Assembly (NCBI GenBank): GCA_008360975.2
Contig: CM039180.1
Coordinates: 14,599,122 to 14,663,121, forward strand
Source: Lichenostomus cassidix
Taxonomy: Eukaryota; Chordata; Aves; Passeriformes; Meliphagidae
Direction: 5' to 3'
DNA: 64,000 nucleotides
Numbering within the stretch: position 1 is the stretch's first letter; each line of letters opens with the position of its first letter. Below, in pieces: positions 39,201-53,112 of this stretch. The position numbers were made by a program, and so were the translations under genes. The notes under the pieces are model-generated. The model made no database searches. It was not told the origin of the DNA and was given only the letters and a program-made list of their open reading frames with translations.

Positions 39201-39407
39201 CAGGCTTCAGCTTTCAGGCAACTTTGCAAGTCTCAGGACTTGTCAGGTTTTGTCTGAACTTGTCTTAGCCAACATTGAGCTTTGTTTGGTTTTACTTGGC
39301 TGCAAACACAAACCCAGTATCTTTTTTCTAGCTACTATGTGGCTCCTTCTTAGTTCGTTTCTCTTTGGCTTGTCCTTGTATAATTGTGTAGTATAACCAC
39401 ATTTCTT

Positions 39408-39957
39408 TCAGCAGATAGTAGTAGCAAGTAGTTATTCTGAGTATAATGGTGTATTTGTGACCCTCGCAGAATGGTGTAGTGCAGAGGAGCAGCGTCACTG
39501 TGATAGCAGAGTTCTTGCAAGTGGGGACACATGATGGGAGTGTGGCAGCAGAGGGTGAAAAGAGGGTGCTCAGGGTGTCGCCTTACTGGGGACACCAGTG
39601 CTGTAAAGAGGTCACTAGTGATTGGTAAAGAAGTGCATCTTGGCAGCTGGGCAAAATCAAAAGTGCTGAGAGAGCAAGGCTCAAGCATATGTAATACAGG
39701 CTATATATGGTGTACAGTAAGTGTATTATGTAGAATGGAGTTTCAGATGGTTGGAAATTATATAGTTTCAGTGACAAAATGAATGAAGTAAGAGTATGTT
39801 AACTCAGCTGGGGGTCCTTGGAGTGGGGAAGAAGTCATCAACATCATACTCCTTCTGAGACCACCTCTTCCACCCCTGCCACCACTGAAAACTTCGAGGT
39901 TCTCCCCAGACAGGAGGTGAGACACTGATGGGTGGCTCACTGTAACATCCTCCCTCA
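39408..39957. repeat. dispersed repeat, copy B
   Basis: Second copy of the element at 19556-20030, same orientation. It is longer by several insertions, including an AT-rich TATATATGG stretch near 39705 and the block around 39460-39490. On the minus strand it has TATATAG followed about 50-60 bases later by a C/T-rich tract, which would suit a minus-strand LTR, but ends and target duplications were not found. Confidence 0.7.
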
Positions 39958-42460
39958 GGTGAAGCCCACAGTCCTAGGCCTCAAAAGGTGGTATACAGGG
40001 AAGCCTGGCAGCAGGAAAAGATCTACGTACTAGGAAATGTGCAATGGCTTTGTGTATTTTATGAAGACTTCCTGTGGTAGTGTTATTTTCTTCATTTTCT
40101 TCTCTGCCTATCTGAACAATGGCTCACCCAACAGTCCTGCAATGACAGAGAAGGGATGAATATTACATTGATGGTATAGATTTGCTTTCTAAATTACTTC
40201 TTTGAGGTATACCTTTTAAAAAGTTGTTTCAGAAAAACCATGCAAAACCAATCTGTATGTTTTATATGTTGTTATACATTAACAAAACTCTGTATTAACT
40301 GTATTATACATTCCCTAAGAAATTGATCTTGAGTAGTGCAGCATATCCACAGATTTGGATGGTCTGGGTGAAAGTAACTGGAAAGGGCTAGTGAGTTGAC
40401 ACTAGATTAAAAAGTTCTTTCAACCACCAGCAGTCTTCAGTGCTGTCTCAGAGGATACATCACCAGGAACTCAGAGCCAGAGATTGTTTGCCTGCCTAGC
40501 CTTAACAACATAAATGGGGATGATTTATTCTGTTGGTTTCTAATAGTAATTGGCTTGGTACTGAAGCAGAGTTCCACCAGTTTGTGATAGTAGTAAATGG
40601 ACTTTTTTTTATTTAAACTCAAGATTGTGTTCAGTTCTGTTTCATTTGCAAAGATGTATTTTTATAACCCAGTACTTCCTGTCTGTTTCAACAGATTTCC
40701 CATAAAACTATTGCTATGTTAGAGTAAATAAACTTGGCAGTTCCTTTGGGGTTTTTTTTAACCCCCAGGAATAGTCAGCAGTTTTAATAGGGGTTTCATC
40801 CTAAAATTGTTTGTGTACATCTAGCCAGAGATGGCTTTCTGTGTGTTTTCATAAAACTTATGGAAGCACTGCTGGTTTTACCCTTCTCATTGCTTCTCCC
40901 TTTCTTTTTTCCCTTATGGCTTCTGAATCAATATATTCTTAGCTTGACAATGAAAGTTGCTGTGAGGCCGAAAGTTATTTCTTTGTCTTCTGGTGAACAA
41001 GAAGAGTGAATTACTTTTCCAAGCGTTATGAAGAGATATTGTGAATGTTTTCTTAAGCTGGCACATCAGAGATTTGTTTGCTTTCTTTCTGGTTCTTCTA
41101 GTGCCCCAAAGAGTGGAGATGATTTGAACAGAAAGGAGCAGGTCATCCTAATTGCCTGTTAGTCAGTGGAGTCACTGTTGTCTCACCTGTGAACCTCTTC
41201 TAAGAGAGCCTGTTATTTTGTCAAGAAGGTAAAATTCTGAGAAATTGTCTGGTCTGCTCTTCCATCCAGGGCATTCTATATCTAGAGATGTGGAGGCTAA
41301 TAGCTTGCTTTGCTGTGCTCTGACAATACAGGAGAGAGTAAATAGCTGTGGAAGGGTGACTACTTAAGCTGCTGCTGCAGTTTGTGAAATTACTCTGCAG
41401 GTAGGTCAAGTGGGCTCTGCACTCGAGTGGACTCTTTGGATGATACGTTATCTTAGGACTGATCCTTGCAAATTCAGTGATATCATTAAGGCTGAGGGGC
41501 AGTGCCTGCTAGGTTAATACAGTTATGTTGCAGTTACGTTACAATTAATAGTACTATGGATATTATTCCGCACATTAAAAAGTGATTGAGATGCTCCTTT
41601 CTTTATCAGGATCTTCCTTGAAAAAGTGACAAGGGCCCATCATTAAGTGAGGGAAACAGAAATGCCTTTGTATAATGAACTAGGGACAGTTCCTTTTCCC
41701 ATGGATTGATACATATGTGAAAGAAGCAGTGTATGCTTATAATATATAATACGAATATAGTATATTAAAAATTTATATTTTCTAAAAATTAAAAATTATT
41801 TTTCATTAGTAACTTCTGTGTTTGCAAGCTGCTGAGTGCTTTATTTCATGACCAAGGAATCTTTGTGTGCATTTAACTGTAATCTAAAGAGGAAGAGAAA
41901 TATAAAGCCGTTACACCCAGAGAGATTCTCACTTGTTAATCTGAAGTAAACCACATTTTTACCATCAGGGATTTCAGAGCTGTTGAAAGCAATGTATGAA
42001 TAAGTCTTTTTCTAGTCCATCCAGGTGGGTTTCTTTTGTTTGTTTGTTTTTTGAAACTAGAGAAGCACATTTTAAACTGCTTAGTTCTGTAGTTACTGTG
42101 GTCTGTTCTTCAGTGCCAGAATTCTGTAATTTCTGACAGGGGAATTTGATTTACTTCTGCTTAGCAGTTTCGTGTAACAAAGGGTTAAAAAAAAACTTAC
42201 AGAGAAGGATGTTCAGATATTGATCACTAAAATAAAGTAAAATTTGAAGGAAAGTATATGTGGACAAGGTGAGGAACTCCTACTTTTCAGCATACATCTG
42301 GCAACGTACATGTAACTCATAGTGGATTAGAGGTGTAGAAAGCAGCATAGGCTGTAATGATTTCTGGTCAGCTACAACTGCTAACTAGATCAGTGAATCT
42401 TGAAGCATCTGATTTATACATATGAGTTGTTTTAGATTAAACAGTACCAGGCACTTCGCA

Positions 42461-42670
42461 TTAGAAGCATTTCTTTAGTGAGAGGGTGGTGGAATGCTGG
42501 AACAGGCATCCTAGAGAGGTAGTCAGTTCCCCAAGCCTGTCAGTGTTTAACAGGCATTTGGACAATGCCTTTAACACCATGTTGTATCTTTTGGTCAGCC
42601 CTGAAGTGCTTGGGCTGTTGGACTGGATGATCATTGTAGGCTCCTTCCAACTGAAATGTTCTATTCTGAA
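42461..42670 (+). mobile_element. CR1 LINE 3' end fragment, sense
   Basis: Short 3' CR1 piece: 'tctttagtgagagggtggtggaatgctggaacagg', 'cctagagaggtagt', 'cagtgtttaacaggcatttggacaatgcc' and the terminal 'ggactggatgatcattgtaggctccttccaactgaaatgttctattctg'. Heavily 5'-truncated. Confidence 0.9.
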
Positions 42671-45600
42671 AAGCATTTTGAGTGCTGGACTATTATTTTA
42701 TAAAACTTATTTTGATAAATTTTTATCGAGTTTATGAAACTATGTGAGAAAGTGATTCTGTGAGGCATAGCTGATTATGTTTTAACTTATCTTATTTACT
42801 GATCACTTTCTTCCCTGCCCTGGGGAAATTGCTCTCATTATACAGAAAAAAAAAATTATCCCAGCATTTCCAGTGCTCTTGCCATGGCTCCTATTTGGTT
42901 TTTGGGTTTTTTTTTTTCCCCTAGATATCTATGCTGTTGCAAGTTTTTTGGACGGTCTGCTCCAAAAGGGGCAGGTGCTGAATGAATTCCTTCAAGATCA
43001 GTGCTGGTAGAATAATGCTTTCTGCACAGATGTTCCTAGACTTCCTTGCTGTGTGTGTTTGATGTGCATGTTTCTGCAGAAAAAGTTTGTTGGTTTTTTT
43101 TTTCCGTCTCTCATAGTTGATAGCAATTCCTTTTCTTTTTGCATTCTTTATCTGAAAGGCTTAATGGGTATAGAAAAAAAATATACTCACTATGTTAATT
43201 TAAGATATAAGTCTGTTTCTCTTGATACTGTGATTAGGAGAAAGAAAAAGGAGTTTTAGGTATTTCTGGTTTCTGAGTTTGTGAGCTTTCCTGAGACAAA
43301 ACAGTGTACTACCAAAAAGAATGTTTTGCTCATGAAAAAGGGGAAAAATACGCTCTGTGTTGCTCAGCCTGTGCAGAAAGTACCAATGAAAATTAAGAGT
43401 ACAAAGACTACCTAGTAAAGTTGTAGAAATACATCCAGTCTGCTTTCTATTTTGTGTTACCATTTCTTGTGGTTGTAGATTGCTCCATGCTTATGTACCA
43501 TGCAGTTTTCTTGTATTTAAAAGAGCATGTCGATTGTTATCCCCCTGAAATGAAAATGCACAAATGAAATTGAGCAGCCTATTGAGTTGTGTGGTGATTT
43601 AGTGGCCAAATCACTCTTTTTTTCCATTTTTTTTTCTCCTGTTGGCACTTTTCCTTTAGAGTTCCTTTTTAAATTGGCTGCATTGCTTGAACAGCCTGCT
43701 AACTTCTTATGTTACTATTTTGTATTTATCTGTATGATTTGGACAATCAGGCATGTCTGCAAACTTTGCTGAAGACATTGTTTATTTGTAGGAAAATGTG
43801 TGGAGGGTGTTTCAGGTTGTACTAGTTCAAAATGGTGAATTGATGACACGTACTGACCTGAATTACAGTGTTAAACTTGGGTATCTCTACGCTTACAGTC
43901 CTTTTGTGGATCCTGTTTGTGTAGAAATGTTCTTAACTCACAAAGTGTCTCAGAGCAGCTGATGGTTGGTGACAAGGAATGTTCTCAGGAAATATTACTT
44001 ATCCTTACCTTGGTTTTTAGGCTGTTTCCATGGTGGCTGCTTTTTGCAGCTGCTGGAATAAAAGGGTCAGGATAGACTGAGTTTTACAGTACCAGCCCAG
44101 TCTTTATATTAGTATGTATATGGGAAAAGAGAGGAGAAAAAAAAAACTTAGAAGGAACACAATAAGAGTAGGAAATATCTAAAAAATTCGAACCACCTTA
44201 CCTTAGTATAAGTGTGACTAAAATTCCTTGATCTGAATCTGCAGTGAAAAGCACTAAGATACCAATTATAAGGTCACTGTATAGTTACTATGCTGAGGAA
44301 TTAAAATTGTTTGGAATTCTAATGGTGAATATGGGAGGCCTGTTCCAAAATCTAATGAACTATTTCTGTCATATAACTCTAATTTTGAGGTTTTATTGCA
44401 ATTCATTTTGGGATAATCTAATTCTACCTACCATGAATTAACGGTATATCTAGGTGTGCATAATTAAAGAGGAATAGGAGGCAATTTTCATTTTGGGTTT
44501 GCAATTCTGATATTACAGAATTTACTGTAAAGATAGATAGAACTTACTATCTTTTAAAGCATTGTGTAGTGATTGTTGTCAAATACCGACTTGGATTCAC
44601 TGACTTTCCTGGGTTTCTTAATACTTCCAATTTATATTTGCATGATTTTTGTTAAGGTAGAATACAGCTTCTCTGAGTATAATTGTATGCATATGCAAAA
44701 ATCACACTTCTGAATGGACTAGAGAATTTCCGAAGAATTGGTGCCTGCAGAACTCAAGTTCATTCACAAGTACTAATATTTATGCTAGTGCCTACTTTGG
44801 CACTAAAATGATTAAATAAAACAGATCTGCCCAATGTTCATTTGAAGCTGTTTTTTGTTCATATTGCTTGTCCTGAAATGTGAACTTGGCAATACTTAAA
44901 TTTGGAATATGGTATCTTTTCATTGTTGAAGTCATAAGTGGACTGCTTAGAACACCTGTATTGAATAAAATATTAATACACTTTTCAGTACTGTTCAATA
45001 GCACAAAAATAATGATTTAGACCTGAATGAGAGTAGTAAATGGTGGCCCTTGAAGAGGCTCTACTAATTATTAAAAATAATAAGATATAAGGGATGTAAA
45101 CTGCTAATTTAATCCTTCCTTTTGCCCTTGGGTAGGATCAAATAACTTACTAGAAATTATAGCTATCTGACATATTCTTGAAGACAATGGAGCTTTCACA
45201 TCATGTCTGTCCACCTTTAACAGTGAAAGATGGTAAAAAAATGGAGTAAAGTTCAACTTCTATGCATGTGGTGCAGAAGATTCAATTTATGGTTAAACCT
45301 GGTCCCACTTGCTCTGTCTATGAGGTCAGCTTCAACCTGTAGCACTGTTTCCCTCGTAGATATAGTCTATATACTTCCAATTATTTCTGTTTTCAATGAG
45401 CTCCAGTGGCTCCATATTTGTCTTAGATTGCAAGAAATTGGAGCATCCAAAACATTATTGCTTGAATTGAGTGTTTACCTGCATTGTGAAGACCAGACAG
45501 TCTAAAATGGCATTTTTGTTTGTGTATTCCAGTATGCCTTTTTCCCAAAGGTACAAGACTCCTGACTATTCAATTTGTGGTGAGCTGTGATGTCTAGGAC

Positions 45601-46427
45601 TATTTTTGACATAACTACTGTATATTCAGCTACATGTGGCTATGCTGCATTTTTGCCATTAAATTTAATACCTTCCAAAGTTTAATAGTGCTTTCTTGTC
45701 CCTGTTCAATGGCGTCTTGTTATCAGAACATTTTTCTAGTCTGTTAAGATAATTTTTAATTTCTTTTTTAATTGTGAAATATTGGTAACTATTCTGAGAA
45801 TAGTTTCTGGTCAGTCCTGATTCTTCAGAATTGTTGATTTAAGTTCATTTAAGTGTGTATGATTCTCAGTTGGCTGAAGTGTGCTTGTGATATTGGGACT
45901 GTGTTCCATAACAAAATTAATATTTATTCCTAGGTATTCTATGGATAATTAGAAAACCCCTAGGTTTGATGTGTGTCCTATGTGTGGTTTAGTTCTCTTT
46001 ACCTTACTTGTCCATGATAGATTCTTAGAGATACCTCCTGATGGCTCTGAAATCTCATAGCCATTCTTTTGAATAAAGTCCAAAGTTTTTGGGTTGAACT
46101 GGGAAGTTAATTTCTAGTAGACGTTTGTGATTTAAAGTTATTTCTCTGCCTGACGCCTTTTACATGTATGTATAATATACTTGAGGTGGCTTTTTGGTTT
46201 ATGGTATTGGAGTATATAAGCCACAGTTGGCTCAAATCCAAAATGGATAATAATATGAAATGTGAGCTGACTCTAGTGTTAGTGCTAAGTCTTGTGTATT
46301 AGGAGAGCAGAAGACTAAGCTGAGTCTTGATTAAAAATGTAAAAAATGTATATGCATTGGTATCTGATTTGCATATTTCAATTTTTTTTATACCTAAGAT
46401 TATTTTTATCTCTTTTTTTTTTTATAG

Positions 46428-46468
46428 AAATCTTTTGGACAGAGATACATTTTCTAAATCTGATCCGA
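46428..46468 (+). CDS. CPNE8: copine-8, coding exon 2
   Basis: 41-bp exon between TTTTTATAG and GTGAGT. It completes the Arg codon from exon 1 and encodes NLLDRDTFSKSDP plus one base. LLDRD and KSDP hold the first calcium-coordinating aspartates of C2A. NLLDRDTFSKSDP fits copine-8; copine-5 has LLDKDMFSKSDP and copine-9 LLDLDTFSKSDP (family knowledge). Phase is consistent with both neighbours. Confidence 0.9.
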
Positions 46469-47708
46469 GTGAGTATATAGTATTTTACTGTTTCTTATTA
46501 TTATCTGTTCTAAATGTGCAAACACCGGAATAAAATTAGATGGGTGATTTTCTTCAGTGTCAGTTACGTTTACATTGTCTTTGTGACAATTACTTAAAAT
46601 AATTAAGTTACACTTGAATGAGTTACACTTATAGTTAATGTTATACGAACTGGAATTTTAAAGACTGTTTTTAAAATTACTTTTCTGAGCTAAATAGCCC
46701 CTTATTTAGCATTCAACTTAAAGTTTTCTAAAATTAATAAATTCTGGAAAGTTGGGTTGTTTCTTTTTTAGTATCTGTTGGTTTAGATCTTGTTTTCAAA
46801 GCTATTAGGCAAAGTACTAAATAAACTAGAAGGATTTGTTGCTGCTAGTGCGTACTGTCCACTAATCTTAGAGTCAAATGCTGAAAAATAAAATGAAGTT
46901 AATTAATCTCTGGGAAAGACTGCCTTTAGTGATCAAAAATGGTATGATGGTTTTTGAATTAATCTTTTCAGAATTGTAAGCTAGTGACACTCGCTTTCCT
47001 CATAAGCTGTATTATGACTGGATCCCTCAAAACTCTCATGTCTATGAATTTATGATGGGGCTTTTGATTTAAAATCCATTACTATCTTCCTGTATTAAAT
47101 GCCTTATAAAAATTTTAATCAAGGAACTGAGATCACAAAAAAATTCCTTTCTTTTCTGATAATGTCATTCAAAGGAGCTCTGTAATGTTAATAGACTGGT
47201 ACTTAGGTTGTGGTGTCATCCTGTGTCCCTTACAACTCTCCATTTGTTTTTTTCTATGAGCTCAATTTCTTTAATTAAGCCTGGGCTTTTCTCCCTTAGG
47301 ATGCCACATACTGTGCTTGCTGGCAGTGGAAATAACCCGAGACACATATACTTTTATCAAGTGTCTTGGCATGCAACCATGTCCTGATATTTGAATACTG
47401 AGTCATGTATCACTATGAAACATTTGATTACTTTTGTTAGAGTATATGTTTCCATTCTGCTCCAAAAATTTCTTGAGATTCCACAATATACTTTTGAGGG
47501 GAAAAGCTTCTACTTCCTGGGGAAAAACCACAAGAAGTTAGGAGTACCTTTGACATTTCTACTGTAAATATTTTTTTAAAAAACAAACAAACAGGAGACA
47601 TAGGCAATACTATACCTCTGGTTTAGGGAGATCACACAGAAGCAAAACCAAGTATTTGCATATTAATAAAAATTTTTAGTTGGCTTAGAAAAACAGTAAA
47701 AATTATTG

Positions 47709-47760
47709 AGGGTTGGATTAGATGATCGTCAGAGGACCCTAACAATTTTGTGATTCTGTG
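47709..47760 (+). mobile_element. CR1 tail remnant
   Basis: 'gggttggattagatgatcgtcagaggaccctaacaattttgtgattctgtg' keeps the CR1 3' terminal order (GG.TGGA.TAGATGATC, then the CCC..CCAA. block, then TGATTCTGTG). Only the last 50 bases remain. Confidence 0.8.
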
Positions 47761-50700
47761 AAAACAGAATCTTATATACTGTTTTGAAGCAGTCATACTG
47801 TTTTGAAGAGTGCTCAGTGACCAATTGCCCCAAATGCATTCAGAGATCTCTCATACTGGCAAAAGTGATACAGTGTCTATGGTTTTTAAGCTCAGATGTT
47901 ACTAAGGACAAGTGCTTCAAGTTTTTATCAGATGGGGAACTGTATTAGGTATAAATTGAGTGTCAGGGGACTGCAGTGTGATCTGTGTGGGAGAATGCCA
48001 TGAACCACCCTGTGACAGTCCCAGCTGGTTCCAGTCAGCTCTGAAAACCACGTGAGTAGTGTTTGCCTGCTGGAACTTCTGCCAGCCAGGGGAGCACACA
48101 GTGCCCTGCCCCAGCATATTGGAGTAAAAAAGAGTCAGCAGTTGTGAGCTAGAGACAGAGCTGCTGAAGATACTGCCAGAGCCACATGTGTGGAGATCAA
48201 CTGCTGGAAATGCCTTTTTGAAAGGAGATGTTCCATGCAAAGGGCAGTACCTCCAAAGGCTCTGTAGTCTGCGCGCAGCTCAACCCTGTGCAGGTGGGTG
48301 AAACAAAATTATGGTGGCTGGTGGGTGACCCCTTCTGGGGAAAACATGGAAACAAAGTGGCAGGAAAACCAAAAGAAATCTTGGTATCTGTTTTAAAATG
48401 TTTCTGAGAAGTAAACTGGTGGGTTTTCTTTTATGGATTCGGAGTATATGGAAATATTCTTAAAGTATCATAACCTTGTTTGTCAATTTGCAACACACTG
48501 CTTTTTTGATTATGGTAAATAGCTTATTTAAAGCACTCAAATTGGTGGTGTACTTTGTGGTTACCCACTTATTCTGCCAATCAGGCCTGTCTGTCACCGG
48601 TTAGCAGTACAAAACCACTTAGTACAGTAATACTATCCTTGTTGAAGAGAGAAGGGGGAAACTATTGGCTCTGGAAGTGCTAATACTGCATTTGCACTCA
48701 AAAAATTACTTGTCAGAGCAGCTTTGATTTTGGGTACTCTCCAAACAGTGTACATCCAGTTTTAGTACTCTGCAGGTTTTTTGAATAGCCAGTTTAGTTT
48801 GTTTGCTTGTACTGTCCTTTAGTTGGGTACAGAGATATGGCTCTACTGTAAAAGGGGTGAGTAAGTAGCATAAAAGATTCTTGTTCTTTTGTATTTGGAA
48901 GTACAGCAGGACAAATTTCCCCAATGGCTGTTGGTTTGGGCAAAGGCCATTCTTAGGCTGCTCTGTATACAGTAACTTTATCCTGTAGCTAAAAAGGTGT
49001 CAAAACCAGCATCCTGCCATTCCAACAGGATCCACTTCTACAGCCACTGAATTTGCAGCTATTAGATTGCATACAAGATAGAACCATGTAGAATCATTGT
49101 GTATGTTGAGTTCTCATTGCATTTGACTAGGCTAGTTCTAGTATGTTTTTCATACTCCACTGCATTTATCTAAGAATCGTACTGATAGTGAAAGTCCAAT
49201 TTTATCTTCTTGGTCTTTTTCTCAGAGGGACACACATGAATGTAGTTGACTTCCATGTCAATATAAACAGCCTTCTCCTGAAATTAAAAAGGAATTTAAT
49301 TTCTCAGGTTCTCTTAGGAGATATGCTTGGCCTTTTTTTGATACTGTAATTGCTACTCAGTATTCCAATTCCAATCACTTTCCTGCAATCTAGAATATTC
49401 ATGCCAAGAGGAATCTCTAGAGGAAAGTGACAGAAATAACTGTAGAGTAGAGATAGTAGATATAGATGGGACAGGCTTGGATAGCCCTTGTTCATGCAGT
49501 ATTTTAAACAATACCAAAGCCTCTTACTTGCAGTGCTTTCTGCTCAGTGGAGTCAAAGCAAGTAATCTATGCTGATTTACTATACTGTACTTTACATTTG
49601 GACCATTCTGCTCTCCCAGTTTGGAGTCCATTTTTTCTAGGAATATTTTTGAAAAAGTCTATGGGTTTTGTTGGATTTTTGTTTTCTTGTAGACAGCTGA
49701 GCTAAAGTAGTGCTTCCCTGATGAGATGGGGATAAGGCCTGCAGAGGAGATAAAAATTAATGATTTTGGCATTTTTCTTCTGTCTAATGATGGGCAGAAT
49801 TGTTTTCTTCCCGTGCTCTGCTCAAGCTGAGCCCTGCAGAGCTGTGCTGGCAGCAGCACAGTTGAGATGAAATGTCCTCCTGTGGAACCCTGTAACTCCT
49901 GAATATTGATCATCAAAAAACTCCAATATGAAAGACTGAAGACATAAAAACTCTTCTCTGGGGATCTCCCCATGGAGGATAGTAAGAAGAAGAATCTCTT
50001 GGCAGCTGGGGCAAAGGGACCTTAGGGAAGTTCTACCTAGAAGGTATAAAAGTTGGTCAGTGAACAGTATTGGGGAGCCCTGCTAGAACTGCTACCATGA
50101 AAAGATGTAGGTATCATGGGAAAAAGCTCAACTGTATTGTGGGTAAGTCTTCCTTGAAATGGAATAGATGTGTTGTTATGTTTGGGAAAACTGAGATGGG
50201 CAGTGTTGATGTAGCAGTAGTTGCCAAGCTTAAGGATAAGCACATACGCATTGAAGGGGAAAGGAACAGAGCAGGAAAGGGAGGCCCAGTTTATCTGGGA
50301 AAATAGAAAGGTGCAGGCTGTAACAATCTATAACATTTTGGGAACTGTATCTACAACAGAGTAATAACTGTTAACATTTCCACCCTCTTCTTCATTGCAA
50401 GATTTAATTAAATTGACCTTGAATGTGGTATTGTGGTATCAGTGTCCAGAGTTAAAAATTACTAAATGTTAATATTCCTGACTATAGACGTAGATGTATC
50501 TTTTCTTGGAAGAGCTCATATGTCAAAGCCTTCCAAAAGGTTTCTGTTACTCTTCATCAGTGTACTGCTCTGAACTTTCTCACTGCTCCCTCATTTTTTA
50601 AGATTATGAGAAAAAAACTGGTTTTTTTAGCTCCACCTTAGGATGTGGGTGCATGATATGGTGGCTTTTGAAATATTATTTATCCTGCTTTATTCATTCT

Positions 50701-51230
50701 TCTCCCTCATGACAATGATGTTAATTGTTTTCCACTAAAAAAAATAGTTGCTCCATGGAGCCCTTAATCTCTGGTTTGAGCATTTCAAGTGCTTTACATC
50801 AACTTTACCATATTTATCTGCATTTCTCATTTGGATATGACTTTGATGAAATTTTTGAGTGATTATTGCAATTAGTGTATCAGGATCTTTACAAAACTCT
50901 CTCCAAGAGCATTTAGATAGTGAATCTTAACATTGATGGAGACCAGTATCATGGTTGGTTCCCTAAAATTTATGTGGTGAGTTCTAGAGGAAAGATAAAA
51001 GAATTTTTTTAAATTATTCTAAATTTACAAAGTATTTGTCAGAAAGACTGGAATATATGTCTTTTCTGTAGTTTTCATTAGGGCTGACTTTTTTTTTGAA
51101 ATGCCAGTTTGAGATGCACACGTGCTTGTATCCCTGTCAGACTTGCACCATTTACTTGTAATAAAATATTGCATCAGATGATTGCTTATTAATATATATT
51201 TGTATTATATTTAAAACAGCAGCCACATCT

Positions 51231-51546
51231 TCAGCCTAGAGGGGAAGACTTTACAACTTCCACTGATCTCTTCTCTGTGGTGTGGACCTGAGGAAAGGCC
51301 TGAAGTTGTGTCAGGGGAGGTTTAGGTTGGATATAAGGAAAAGGTTCTTCCCCCAGAGGGTGGTTGGACACTGGAACAGGCTGCCCAGGGAAGTGGTCAC
51401 AGCATGAGCCTGACAGAGTTCAAAATGTGTTTGGACAACACTCTCAGGCACATGGTGTGACTCTTGGGGTGTCCTGTGCAGGCCAGGAGTTTGATGATCC
51501 TGATGGGTCCCTTCCAACTCGGAATATTCTATGATTCTCCAATTCT
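51231..51546 (+). mobile_element. CR1 LINE 3' fragment, sense
   Basis: Closely similar to 600-900 of this window: 'ctgatctcttctctgtggtg', 'aggaaaaggttcttcccccag', 'agggtggttgg-cactggaacag', 'cagggaagtggtcacagca', 'ggcacatggtgtgac'. It ends in TTCTATGATTCTCCAATTCTAG. Better preserved than the other CR1 pieces. Confidence 0.92.
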
Positions 51547-52604
51547 AGATGTGAAGGTTAGTCAGAAGTTCAGTAACCTACAGAGCTTTCTTTAGCTGAT
51601 TTCATAGCTTCTCTTTCATTCTGTTTTCTCACATTTTCCCATTTCACTTCATTCTTCATGTAATGTACTCCAGCAGTCTGCTCCAGAGTGTGCTGTAAAA
51701 ATAGGCTTTTTGGCTTGGATTCAGTCTACTATAAACAGTAACCAAACATGGCACATGATTGCCAAGGGTTTATTTAGAGTAAACAGAGAAAGACATCTTC
51801 TGAGAATTATTTTGAATATTTTTTTATAAAAGCTTTTTGCATCTACAAGACACCTTATTTAAAAAATAAAAGTATTAACTTTTAGCTTCTGTGTAAGCTA
51901 AAATATTGAAATTGCTTTTTTCTGTTTCTCTGCTTATTTGTGACTGCCTAGGGGGATTTTTTTTTTTTACGTGTGTGAAAATGCATTTCAAGTAAGAAGA
52001 AAATGGAGTTAGAAGGTTGACTTCATTTCTGCTTTGGTCTGTTGATAATTCTGACTTCACTGAGAACAAAATCAGGCCTCTACCTTTGTTGTTCAAGGCT
52101 GCAACCTAAAACAGTACTATTTTTAACCTTCTTTTGAAAAATAATGATTGGTACAGGAAAAGAATTTGTTGAGGAAAAAAGTGTTCAAATGTGTGTATTT
52201 CTGTTGTTTAGAAAGGGGTTGAAGAGTTTCAGGTAAAAATTGCTTTATGGTAGTTACCTGCAACTAGTTCAAGACAGTAGACAGTAAGATTTATAGTGTT
52301 CCTTCAGTGCAAATGATCTGTACTTAAAATAGTGTTTAAAAGACCTGATTATAATCACTGTACCCCTGTCACCAATCCCTGTGATAAAAGCTTCAGCTTA
52401 GTGTGTAGTGAGAGCTGTACTGGAAAGACAGACCTCAGTGACACCTGTGGGATTGTTCTGCATGGTCTTTCAAAATCAGGTTAGGTCAAAAAATTTAATT
52501 GATTCCATTTTTTATCAGGCTTTAGTTTAAAAAAGTATGTGTATGTGAGATGCTTAAATAGATACAAATAATTTGAAGTAGAATTAAGGAAGAAAGCCTG
52601 AGAA

Positions 52605-52624
52605 GTCTTTTTTTTTTTTTTTTC
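52605..52624. repeat. poly-T tract
   Basis: Uninterrupted T run of about 18-20 bases followed by CCCCCTTTC. Simple sequence in CPNE8 intron 2. Confidence 0.9.
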
Positions 52625-53065
52625 CCCCTTTCTTCTGTTTTATTTCCCCTGTCTGTTTTCAGTAATGTTCTCATATGTTTGTATTTTAATTTTCTTCTCT
52701 CTTGGAGGAAGTATATTTTAGGGTAATTATGCATTAGTCTATCTAAAATAGCCTGACCATTCACACTTAAAAAAGAACTGTTTTTATCCAATTTTGCCTT
52801 TAAAGATTGTGAAGTGCTTTGCTGGAGGTCAAGCATAAGTGCTGCCTCCCATTTTAGAAACATCCATTTATTAGCTGATTTCTGCAACAACCATATTGTT
52901 ACCAGTCTGGTTAGGCTTTCTGACAGCTGAGGGAAAACATTACTATTTGATTGTCCTAGTTACTAATTTCCACAGCACAAGAGACTACAAAATTTGTTTG
53001 CTTAAAATTTAAGGATATGTTAAAGTTTGAAAATTAACAAAATTTTTTTTTTTTTCTTTTCACAG

Positions 53066-53112
53066 TCTGTGTTTTGTACACACAAGCAGTTGGAAACAAA
53101 GAATGGAGAGAG
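53066..53112 (+). CDS. CPNE8: copine-8, coding exon 3
   Basis: 47-bp exon after a very long T tract and CACAG, with donor GTAAGA. It encodes CVLYTQAVGNKEWRE after an Ile codon shared with exon 2. The VLYTQ-x-x-x-NKEWRE motif is the C2A strand found in copine-5/8/9, and VGNKEWRE matches copine-8 best. It ends in phase 0. Confidence 0.92.

Larger units (their letters stand above)
33234..46427 (+). other. CPNE8: CPNE8 intron 1 (13.2 kb)
   Basis: Large first intron. It starts inside the CpG island, then becomes AT-rich. Recognisable contents are an LTR-like segment (37741-38236), a 959-bp solo LTR (38242-39200), dispersed repeat copy B (39408-39957) and a CR1 fragment (42461-42670). The stretches 33.7-37.7 kb, 40.0-42.4 kb and 42.7-46.4 kb show no exon, RNA gene or repeat family that I can support, apart from short AT-rich direct and inverted repeats at 37402-37477. 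Confidence 0.75.
46469..53065 (+). other. CPNE8: CPNE8 intron 2 (6.6 kb)
   Basis: Contains two CR1 pieces (47709-47760 and 51231-51546) and poly-T tracts. The 47.9-48.4 kb stretch is GC-richer than its surroundings with a 107-codon minus-strand frame of no recognised family, and may be an old LTR. I see nothing nameable elsewhere. Confidence 0.7.
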
